Below, piece after piece: positions 1-6,223 of a DNA stretch of 60,993 nt (its first letter is position 1; the number at the start of each line of letters is the position of its first letter). The notes beneath the pieces were generated by a model, which made no database searches, had not been told where the DNA came from, and saw only the letters and a list, made by a program, of their open reading frames with translations. The stretch spans positions 1 through 60,993 of the forward strand of contig NZ_CP163522.1 of the NCBI RefSeq assembly GCF_041080675.1, given 5' to 3'. A program made the position numbers and the translations under genes. This DNA is from Streptomyces sp. cg36. GTDB taxonomy: Bacteria; Actinomycetota; Actinomycetes; Streptomycetales; Streptomycetaceae.

Positions 1-342
1 GGGCATAGAGCGCGAATTGCGCAAGCGCAATTCGGATTCCCCCGCAAGCGGGGGAATGGAATTCCGCAAGCGGAATTCCGAACGGAATGCAATTCGCGCA
101 AGCGCGAATTGGAGGCGACCGCGCAAGCGCGATCACCGGGGCTGGCTACGAGGGGAGGTGCATCACGCGCGGGACTGTGTAGCGCTTGGGGTTCCTGCCC
201 ACCACCCCCGCAACAAGGGTGACGGACCGTCGGCCCGATCGAGTGCCGGCCTCCACCGCAGTGACGGGCTCCGCTGCGCTCCACCCTGACCACTCCCCCA
301 CCCTCGAAACCGGCCGCTCACGTTCACGAATACCCCGCCAGC
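1..342. repeat. Left terminal inverted repeat (telomere)
   Basis: Positions 1-342 match the reverse complement of 60633-60973 with one 1-nt length difference (near 290) and one substitution (near 328), then diverge. Position i here pairs with 60974 minus i near the tip. This marks the window as a linear replicon. The right end carries 20 more bases, so the left end is incomplete: it starts inside the 3' arm of the first palindrome. At about 340 bp the repeat is short for a Streptomyces replicon. Confidence 0.95.
13..131. repeat. Telomeric palindrome cluster with GCAAGC centres
   Basis: Five palindromes lie almost end to end at 13-34, 36-57, 58-79, 90-111 and 120-131. The first four have perfect 10-bp arms around a central AA, and every centre reads GCAAGC. 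A sixth with the same centre is complete only at the right end (60968-60989). Streptomyces telomeres are known to form foldback hairpins on the 3' overhang. The sequence does not resemble the archetypal telomere that begins CCCGCGGAGCGGG. Confidence 0.9.
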
Positions 343-1036
343 TTACACGTCCAACCCACTACTGTGGGGCGGATTACGTACACGCATCACCCGAGCGAGC
401 GAACGCGCAACCAGCGTGATGCATCACGCAGCGCGGGTGTGTAGCGTTTGGGTCCTGGCCGCACCACCCCTAAGCCCGTCCAAAAACTCACCGGCTGAAT
501 TCACGATTGCACGGCCTTGAATACCTTAGCCACAGAACGGAAGCCCGATATGGGAATGACGGAATTCGGCGTACGGAGGTACATGAGCCGTTCGGCCGCC
601 AGGCCGTACGGCGGAACCCACCACCGGCACCGGCCCCGCCTCCATGCTTTTGAGCGTCATGGCCGGTACAACCCGAGACGCAGCTCCGCTGGTGCCGCCT
701 ACGGTCCGCACCCGACACACGGAGCCGCACGCGAAGCCGCCTCAGCCCCGTCCGGGGGCCGACGCGCAGCAGCTGGCGGGCCGCCGGCGGATGGATCCGC
801 GGCCTCCCCCGCCTGGTCGCGAGCCTCGCCGCTGGATGGAGCGGCTGGAGGGCGCGGCGCGGGCCGTAGGGGGCGCGCCTCTAAAGATCAGATAGGTGCG
901 AGCCTCTGACCTGCGAAAACGCGCGAGATATATGCAGCCTGAGTGAATGGATCACGCCCGAGGGAGGCGAGTTGCATGCACGTAGGTGAATAGATCGTTC
1001 CTGTCCAGAGACACGCCCGCCGCGTGCATACATCGC
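343..1036. other. Subtelomeric gene-poor region
   Basis: No confident gene is visible. Overlapping frames of 60-130 codons exist but lack Shine-Dalgarno sequences and consistent codon bias; the best (644-895, rightward) has none upstream. It contains a perfect 16-bp palindrome at 414-429 (GCGTGATGCATCACGC), a degenerate second copy of TIR sequence (420-472, resembling 159-209), and spaced direct repeats GTGAATGGATC (943-953) and GTGAATAGATC (986-996), each followed downstream by ACGCCCG. Confidence 0.6.
420..472. repeat. Subtelomeric imperfect repeat of 159-209
   Basis: Both copies read GCATCACGC, then GCGGG, TGTGTAGCG, TTGGG, a CCTG stretch and CACCACCCC, with small indels. The first copy lies inside the TIR, the second just inside it. 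This suggests an old duplication or recombination at the end of the molecule. Confidence 0.6.
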
Positions 1037-1070
1037 CTGCATAACATCGCAGATCTGCTATGTTATGCAG
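1037..1070. promoter_or_regulatory. 34-bp near-perfect palindrome, probable operator or origin element
   Basis: Arms CTGCATAACAT (1037-1047) and ATGTTATGCAG (1060-1070) flank an inner palindrome GCAGATCTGC (1049-1058). Only one base pair (1048/1059) breaks the symmetry. A related direct copy, TGCATACATCGC, lies just upstream at 1025-1036. It sits 26 bp before the GTG of a winged-helix gene, so autoregulation is likely; a replication-initiator site is the alternative. Confidence 0.75.
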
Positions 1071-1095
1071 CCCCGACGATCATGGAGGAGAGCCC

Positions 1096-1653
1096 GTGGC
1101 CCAGCCCTTGAGGCGCAGCGCGGAGGCGCCGGCGACCACGCCGCGGCTGGCCCCCGCTCCGCCGCCCGCCGATGCCGTCAACGGCATGGAGACGGCGCAG
1201 CAGCTGGTGAGCAGCCTGGAGAGGCTCGCCAAGCGCGGCGGCACCTTCACGACGAAGGACCCGGTCAAGCCGTACGTCTTCTACGGCAAGGGGCACCTGA
1301 GCATGTCCCAGGTGATCGAGGACAACCTGTGGAAGTTCGATCTGAGCGCCATGTCGCGGAACGTCTTGGACTACCTCAAGACGCACCACGACAAGGAGGG
1401 CCTGGTGGAGATGACCCAGGGCGGCCTGGCGAAGAAGTACGGCTGCTCGCAGTCGAAGATCTCCCGCGCCGTGAGCCAGCTCAGCCACCACAACTTCACC
1501 TGGCGGGAACGCCGTGGGGTGTACCGGCTCAACCCGCTCTACGCTTACCGGTGGGGCAGCGAGAAGCAGCTGCGCCTGGTGAAGTCGCTCAAGAAGACCC
1601 TGGTCGACCACGAGATCACCATCCCGACGGTGAGGAACGAGGCCACGCGATGA
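1096..1653 (+). CDS. Winged-helix DNA-binding protein, RepL/MarR-like
   Basis: A 185-aa basic protein. A helix-turn-helix lies at about residues 115-145 (GGLAKKYGCSQSKISRAVSQL), followed by a wing reading GVYRLNPLYAY, a pattern typical of RepL-type plasmid replication proteins and also close to MarR-type regulators. The GTG at 1096 is chosen because GGAGGAG lies 3 nt before it; an in-frame ATG at 1060 falls inside the palindrome. The stop overlaps the next, related gene by 4 nt (ATGA). It may be a replication initiator or a repressor acting on the 1037-1070 palindrome; sequence alone does not decide. Confidence 0.75.
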   Translation: MAQPLRRSAEAPATTPRLAPAPPPADAVNGMETAQQLVSSLERLAKRGGTFTTKDPVKPYVFYGKGHLSMSQVIEDNLWKFDLSAMSRNVLDYLKTHHDKEGLVEMTQGGLAKKYGCSQSKISRAVSQLSHHNFTWRERRGVYRLNPLYAYRWGSEKQLRLVKSLKKTLVDHEITIPTVRNEATR

Positions 1654-2123
1654 GCTCCGCTTCCATTCCTGGTTTCCACAACCCGGAGATCTTCGAGGTC
1701 CTGCCGAACGCCTGCCTGTCCCCGACGGCCCGCGACGTCTTCGACGTGCTGACCTCCCGCCAGGAGCCGGGCGGCCTGGTCAAGATCCGCCAGCAGGAGC
1801 TAGCCGAGCGCCTCGGGCTCACCCAGTCCGTGGTCTCCCGGGCCATCAGCCAGCTGCGCGACAAGGGCATCATCAGCGAGCGGCAGCGCCGCGGCGAGGT
1901 CCTCATCCACCCGCTGCTGGCCGGCTACGAGTCGCTGAGCCACATGGTCAACCACCTCAAGGCGCCCGACACGTTCGTGTGGCCGCTGAACTTCCCGACC
2001 GGCGACATCCGCCCGCCGCGCGCCCGCGACGCCCGCATCGGCACAGACTTCGACCCGGACCCCGACGGGGGCGAGGACGCCCCGCTGCCGGACGCACCGC
2101 CCGCTCTGCGACTGGCCGGATGA
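1650..2123 (+). CDS. Second winged-helix protein, paralogue of the preceding gene
   Basis: A 157-aa protein translationally coupled through ATGA to the upstream gene. Residues about 38-85 (QELAERLGLTQSVVSRAISQL, then a GEVLIHPLLAGY wing) align well with the preceding protein, so the pair looks like a tandem duplication that diverged. The C-terminus is acidic and proline-rich. Probably acts with its neighbour, as a heterodimer or antagonist, in plasmid replication or its control. A hairpin terminator follows at 2147-2176. Confidence 0.75.
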   Translation: MSSASIPGFHNPEIFEVLPNACLSPTARDVFDVLTSRQEPGGLVKIRQQELAERLGLTQSVVSRAISQLRDKGIISERQRRGEVLIHPLLAGYESLSHMVNHLKAPDTFVWPLNFPTGDIRPPRARDARIGTDFDPDPDGGEDAPLPDAPPALRLAG

Positions 2124-2146
2124 TCCGCGACTCCTGCCCCGCCACC

Positions 2147-2176
2147 ACGGCGCCCACCCCACCGGGAGGGCGCCGT
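2147..2176 (+). terminator. Hairpin terminator after the winged-helix pair
   Basis: Nine-bp arms ACGGCGCCC (2147-2155) and GGGCGCCGT (2168-2176) around a 12-nt loop. There is no U-tract, as is usual in this GC-rich setting. Confidence 0.6.
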
Positions 2177-2397
2177 CGTCGTTCCCGGCCGCCCCGCTGC
2201 AGCACGGTGGCCGGCCCGCTCGCCGTCGTCGGCAGCGCGCTGTCTCGCGTCGTGCTGTATGCAGCAGCCGCATAGATCTTTTGGCCTGCTGTACGAGCAG
2301 CACCCTTGTCCCGCCTGGCCCATGCAAAAGCTGCGCTGCCCCGGACCCTCGCCGTACAGCAGACCGCGAGCACGACCAGGACCACGGGCAGCACCGA

Positions 2398-3255
2398 CTA
2401 CAGCACCGTCCCGGCCAGGGCCCGGCGGTCACCGGTCAGGGCGTAGCGGCGGGCAGCGAGGCCGTGGTCGAGGGGCTCGCCGATCTGCTCGCACAGGAGC
2501 GCCAGGACGTCGGCGGCCTCGGTGTCGGACAGGTAGGCGGGGGCGACTTCGAGCATCAGCTCCCCGATCGCGTGGCTGCTGGCGGCGAGGTCGTCGACGA
2601 CGGCGCGCAGCGCGGCGACGGCCGGGTCCGCCGGCGGTTCGGCGGGCGCCGGGGGCGGCGCGGTGCGGACGTCGCGCACGGCCTGGCGGACCACGGCGCG
2701 CACCGTGGCCGTGTCGAGGGCCTGGAGGCCGCTGTGGGCGAGCGCGGCGAGTCGGCGGGTGATGATCTCCGCGACGGCGTCCGTACGGCCGGAGACGGCG
2801 ATCAGGGCCCGCTGGGACAGCCCGTAGTCGAGCGCGGCCGCGGCGCCCGGGGCGCTGTCTCGCGTGCGAGACGTCTCGGGGCCGGCGGCAACGGCGTCGT
2901 GGATCGCGGCGAGCGCGCGGGCGACATCGAGGAGCCGGTACGCCTGGGCGCGGCTGATGCCGAACTCTGCCCGGCAGTACGACTCCCAGCTGCTGTGCCC
3001 GAGCGGCACCCAGACGCGGGCGGCGTGCGCGTCGCGGACCCGGGCGGCGAGGACCGCCACGGAGCGCCGGACGTCGTCCATCGCCTCGCGCAGCCCGGCC
3101 GTCAGCTCCCGGGCGCGGGCCTCGCTCAGCGGCGGCCGCGCCGGTTCGACGCCGTGCTCCTGGTCCTCGTTGTCCTCGCCCACGACTCCATCGTCCTCCG
3201 CGCCGGCGAGCACCACCAGGGCGTGCGGGAGCACGAGGCGCGAGCTCCGTCTCAC
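2398..3255 (-). CDS. Hypothetical protein with probable HTH segment
   Basis: A 285-aa protein, GTG start at 3255 (internal starts possible; the first ~40 residues are low-complexity and acidic). The best-defined stretch is at about 80-115: WVPLGHSSWESY, then GISRAQAYRLL, a pattern seen in plasmid and phage proteins where a ParB-like helix-turn-helix follows a W-x-x-Y motif. The rest is Ala/Val/Arg-rich helix. It is transcribed away from 3408-3704, and the shared element at 3251-3325 covers its start. Function unknown; DNA binding is an inference. Confidence 0.65.
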   Translation of the reverse strand: MRRSSRLVLPHALVVLAGAEDDGVVGEDNEDQEHGVEPARPPLSEARARELTAGLREAMDDVRRSVAVLAARVRDAHAARVWVPLGHSSWESYCRAEFGISRAQAYRLLDVARALAAIHDAVAAGPETSRTRDSAPGAAAALDYGLSQRALIAVSGRTDAVAEIITRRLAALAHSGLQALDTATVRAVVRQAVRDVRTAPPPAPAEPPADPAVAALRAVVDDLAASSHAIGELMLEVAPAYLSDTEAADVLALLCEQIGEPLDHGLAARRYALTGDRRALAGTVL

Positions 3256-3325
3256 ACCCTCACAGCCTCACAATTCACCCCGTCCACCTGGGAAAACGGC
3301 CTGTGAGTCTCCTAGCCTCACAGCG
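3251..3325. repeat. Shared regulatory element, copy A
   Basis: This divergent intergenic stretch resembles 8478-8545 upstream of tap. Both read CTCACACC, then ACAGCCTCA, TCCACCTG, GGAAA/GAAAACG and TGTGAG, at nearly the same spacing. Each is roughly symmetric, with CAGCCTCACA-type arms facing TGTGAGNCT-type arms. A common repressor or partition-type protein binding both places would explain it. Confidence 0.6.
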
Positions 3326-3407
3326 TGACACCGGCACGCGGGGCGGGGCTGTCACGCTGATCCGCGACGGCGGGCGCGGGCCTGCCGCACGAGGCGAAGG
3401 GGGCCCG

Positions 3408-3704
3408 GTGGCGGGGATCGAGCGGGAGCCGGCGGAGATGCGGATACCGAAGGCGGCGCTGGACGCCTTCGCCGCGGCGCTGAGCGTGCGCACGGTGGCG
3501 ATGAGGACCTGGCCGAACGACGGCCTGGAGTGGATGTACCCGGTGGGCACGTGGGACGAGGCGCACCTGGAGGTCGCGCTCCTGCCCGGCGGCGAGGAGG
3601 TCTGGCTGCGGATGTCCACCGACTGCTCCAGCGTCGCCGTGTGGACGATCGAGCAGTGGTGGGAGTTCGCCGGGGAGCTGCCCGGCGCGACGCCGCCGGC
3701 CTGA
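3408..3704 (+). CDS. Small hypothetical protein
   Basis: About 98 aa if started at GTG 3408 (AAGGGGG upstream); an ATG at 3438 and an upstream GTG at 3303 are alternatives. The core has alternating strands with many Trp residues (TWPNDGLEWMYP, VWTIEQWWEF). No family recognised. Third-position GC bias supports coding. It diverges from the 2398-3255 gene. Confidence 0.6.
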   Translation: MAGIEREPAEMRIPKAALDAFAAALSVRTVAMRTWPNDGLEWMYPVGTWDEAHLEVALLPGGEEVWLRMSTDCSSVAVWTIEQWWEFAGELPGATPPA

Positions 3705-3815
3705 GCCGCGGGCGGCCGGAGCACGGACGGCGGAAGTCGGCGTGGCTCCGGCGGGCCAGGGTCGTTGAGCACCCGGCCGGGGTGCTGGCCGCCGGAGCGA
3801 CGCGAGCGAGGACCG

Positions 3816-4319
3816 ATGCCGAAGAAGCCCCACGACCCGACGTACGGGTTCGACGCGGAGACGAACACGGTCCGGGTCGATCAGCACGACCTGGCGCGGC
3901 TGCTGCTGATGTTCCGCAAGGTGATGCGCGAGCAGCCGCCCGGCACGTGGAAGCACATGAACGACTACGACCTGTCCTTCGAGCGCCTCGCGGACGCGGT
4001 CGACGCCAGCTCGGAGATCCGGTACGGCAAGCGCTGGACGGGACCGGATGCGCGGATGCGGTGCACCACGACCGAGGCGGCCTACGAGTGGCCGAACGGC
4101 GCCCCGTACGACGGGGAGGGGACGTTCACCTGGTTGGTGCCGGGCTACGGCTCCCACGCCACCAAGGACGAATCCTTCCGCAGCGTCACGCACAAGGCGC
4201 TGTGCGGGTTCAGCTGGGCGAAGGACGATCGGCCGCGCCGGGTGGAGGGGCTGCCGGAGTGCCCGGAGTGCCGGCGCGAGGTGCAGCTCGGTGCCGACCG
4301 CCCGCGCGGCGCCTGGTGA
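3816..4319 (+). CDS. Hypothetical protein with C-terminal CPEC motif
   Basis: A 167-aa protein starting at ATG 3816, behind GAGGACC. A helical N-terminus is followed by a Trp/Tyr-rich middle (about 75-125) and a C-terminal CPECRREV, which with the earlier ALCGFSW could bind a metal. No family recognised. It ends in a strong bidirectional terminator (4386-4432) shared with the leftward toxin-antitoxin pair. Confidence 0.7.
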   Translation: MPKKPHDPTYGFDAETNTVRVDQHDLARLLLMFRKVMREQPPGTWKHMNDYDLSFERLADAVDASSEIRYGKRWTGPDARMRCTTTEAAYEWPNGAPYDGEGTFTWLVPGYGSHATKDESFRSVTHKALCGFSWAKDDRPRRVEGLPECPECRREVQLGADRPRGAW

Positions 4320-4385
4320 CAACTGCCGGGCGGATACGCGTTGCCGCCGGGTGGCAACGGGTGGATACAGCGGTGGCTACGATGC

Positions 4386-4432
4386 GCAACGGCCCGGCCC
4401 CGGCAGCTGCAATGCCGGGGCCGGGCCGTTGC
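4386..4432. terminator. Strong bidirectional hairpin between convergent genes
   Basis: A perfect 20-bp stem (4386-4405 with 4413-4432) closes a 7-nt loop. It lies between the rightward gene ending at 4319 and the leftward gene ending at 4442. A smaller hairpin, GTTGCC/GGCAAC, lies just before it at about 4341-4359. Confidence 0.9.
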
Positions 4433-4441
4433 CACGGGTGG

Positions 4442-4702
4442 CTACCCGAGCCAGACGATGTTCAGGACCGTCAGGCTGTTCAGGGGCCGGTTGACCCAGT
4501 AGGTGACGGAGAGCTGGCCGACGGCCGCGTAGCGGACGTCCTCACCCTCGTCGTCGTCGGTGTCGAACTGCCGGAAGCCGAACGGATCGCCGGCGGCCGC
4601 GGCGAGGATGTCCCACACGGTGTCCACCGCGTGCTCGGGCAGCGCGTCCAGGACCTTGGCGGCCGGGGCGGAGACGCGGACCGCGTACGGCGCCGGGCTC
4701 AC
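4442..4702 (-). CDS. Probable RelE/ParE-fold toxin
   Basis: An 86-aa protein starting with GTG at 4702, overlapping the stop of the upstream gene by 4 nt (GTGA). Its layout (two N-terminal helices, then a strand-rich end reading VRYAAVGQLSVTYWVNRPLNSLTVLNIVWLG) fits small RelE/ParE-like RNases or gyrase poisons. Its position directly after a DUF6247-like gene matches toxin-antitoxin order in Streptomyces. Called from size, coupling and fold pattern; catalytic residues cannot be assigned with confidence. Confidence 0.65.
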   Translation of the reverse strand: MSPAPYAVRVSAPAAKVLDALPEHAVDTVWDILAAAAGDPFGFRQFDTDDDEGEDVRYAAVGQLSVTYWVNRPLNSLTVLNIVWLG

Positions 4703-5004
4703 CCGCGACGGCGGCGGAGCTCCGCCAGGTCGACGGCGTCGCTGTCGTCGTACCCGGAGGCAACGAACGCGTCGACAGCCGGGGCGTGCGCGAGGCGGCC
4801 CTGCCACTCCTGGACGACCTCGTAGAGCCCGGCCAGGGAGAAGCTGCGGCGGGATTCCTCGAGGGCGGCGGTCCACTCGCGCTCGAAGGCCGGCACCCAG
4901 CGGTCCGCGCGCTTGTCGGCGCGCAGCTGGGCGAGGAGTTCGGCCGGCGCCCCGGGCGCGGGGGCGTAGGCGGTGACGGGTGCGTGGTCGGGCTGCGCGC
5001 TCAT
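4699..5004 (-). CDS. DUF6247-like protein, probable antitoxin
   Basis: A 101-aa protein. The central region (EREWTAALEESRRSFSLAGLYEVVQEW, split by a turn) is characteristic of DUF6247 proteins, which usually sit next to a small toxin-like gene. ATG 5004 follows GGAGG; an in-frame ATG at 5067 behind AGGAGG would add 21 residues. It likely neutralises the product of the overlapping downstream gene and helps retain the plasmid after division. Confidence 0.7.
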   Translation of the reverse strand: MSAQPDHAPVTAYAPAPGAPAELLAQLRADKRADRWVPAFEREWTAALEESRRSFSLAGLYEVVQEWQGRLAHAPAVDAFVASGYDDSDAVDLAELRRRRG

Positions 5005-5081
5005 CGTGTCCTCCCAGCGGGTCCTCCCCTCACCGTACGCGCGCCGGGTGGCCGTGGATGCGGTCATGGGCGGATCCCCTC

Positions 5082-5648
5082 CTACCGGGTCAGGGTGCGG
5101 GCGACGGCCTGGGCGTGCTCGCGCAGCGGCAGGTCCTGCTTGTCCCAGGTGGCGGCCACGTAGTTGAGGAGTTCGGCCGTGGCGCGCTCCGAGTCGCTCG
5201 GGTCGCTGGTGAGCAGCTTGTCGGCGGCGAAGGCGACGTCGACGGCCGGGGTGGACAGGTCCTCCGGAGCGAGGGCGTTGCCGCGGTCGACGTCCAGGAC
5301 CAGGAGGTGGCGCACCAGGTTGCGGGACTGGATGGTGATGGTGTCCTCGCGCGGCGAGTCCGCGTCCGCGACGGTGAAGCCGGGGTGGTTGAGGATCGCC
5401 GCGGCGATGGCCTCGGTGAGCACCGGCTCGGGCAGCAGGTCGTCCTCGGTGGGCTCCGCCTCCTTGAAGGTCAGCGTGTAGTTGATGCCGGCCTCGGTGG
5501 TGAACCACACCGTGTCGCCGCCCGGGTCGGCGTCCGCGGCCGCGAAGTGCGGGCTGCGGCGCAGCGCGTCGGCGACCCGGACCGGGTCGTGGTCGGCGTC
5601 GAACAGCGGGCTCTTGTCGCGGTCGATGGGCGGAAAATCAGCGGTCAC
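5082..5648 (-). CDS. Hypothetical protein in the tap-tpg operon
   Basis: A 188-aa acidic protein starting with GTG at 5648 behind TAGGAG, 14 nt after the tpg stop, so cotranscription is very likely. It is predicted alpha/beta with a strand-rich centre (DTVWFTTEAGINYTLTF) and a helical C-terminus. No family recognised. Its position suggests a role in telomere maintenance or stability, but this is only guilt by association. Confidence 0.7.
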   Translation of the reverse strand: MTADFPPIDRDKSPLFDADHDPVRVADALRRSPHFAAADADPGGDTVWFTTEAGINYTLTFKEAEPTEDDLLPEPVLTEAIAAAILNHPGFTVADADSPREDTITIQSRNLVRHLLVLDVDRGNALAPEDLSTPAVDVAFAADKLLTSDPSDSERATAELLNYVAATWDKQDLPLREHAQAVARTLTR

Positions 5649-5662
5649 GTATTCGCTCCTAG

Positions 5663-6220
5663 TCAGTAATCCAGATCAAGGTAATCGATGTCGTTGATTT
5701 CTACGTCCGACAGTCCCATAGCGCGACCGCCGCCGTCCTGGAAATAGACCTCCTTAAACCCTTCGGCGATGATTCCGCGCATCTGCTGGTCGCTGGCCCC
5801 CGCGTCGCGGGCGTCGAACAGCTGCTGCGCGTACGTCGCGGGGAGGTGCACGGTGAGGCGGCGGAACCGCCCGTCGTCGGTCGATCCTGCGGACGACGTG
5901 TAGCCGAACCGGGCCCGGGTCTCCACCGTGATCCCGCCCGACGCGGCGGCCTGCTTCTGCCGGCGCTTGCGCACCAGCGGCTGCCAGCGGGCCTTCACCG
6001 CGTCGTCGATCTTCGCGGCGACGTCGGCGCGGGCGTGCTTGCGGGCGCCGCGCCGGTACCTGTTGACGGAGTCGGCGGTGACCCCGAGCTCCTGGGCGAC
6101 GGCCTTGGCGCTGCCGAACTGCTTGATCAGGAACCCGATCTGCCCCTTGAGAGTCTTGGGCGGGTCCTTGGTGAACGCCTCGCGGTCGGCCCGCTCGATC
6201 GCGTCCTCGATCTCCCCCAC
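5663..6220 (-). CDS. tpg: Telomere terminal protein Tpg
   Basis: A 185-aa protein, the usual length for Tpg (about 184 aa). Tpg is attached to the 5' ends of linear Streptomyces DNA and primes synthesis that fills the 3' overhang left by replication. Seen here: a helix-turn-helix at about 36-60 (AVAQELGVTADSVNRYRRG), the conserved VETRARFGYTSS segment at 99-110, and Thr114 in AGST, the position reported as the priming residue in the S. lividans protein. The C-terminus is acidic (NDIDYLDLDY). GTG start, 3 nt after tap. Confidence 0.93.
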   Translation of the reverse strand: MGEIEDAIERADREAFTKDPPKTLKGQIGFLIKQFGSAKAVAQELGVTADSVNRYRRGARKHARADVAAKIDDAVKARWQPLVRKRRQKQAAASGGITVETRARFGYTSSAGSTDDGRFRRLTVHLPATYAQQLFDARDAGASDQQMRGIIAEGFKEVYFQDGGGRAMGLSDVEINDIDYLDLDY

Positions 6221-6223
6221 GGG

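Noticed and set aside
17..289. 90-codon frame inside the left TIR (and its copy at 60685-60957)
   Set aside because: It reads through the telomeric palindromes; the same peptide at both ends follows from the inverted repeat and not from coding.
644..895. 83-codon frame in the left subtelomere
   Set aside because: Some third-position GC bias but no ribosome site, and a Pro/Arg-rich low-complexity product. Not enough support.
63..2123. Long rightward frame upstream of 1650 in the same frame
   Set aside because: The first part shadows the winged-helix gene at 1096-1653; only the section from ATG 1650 has coding features.
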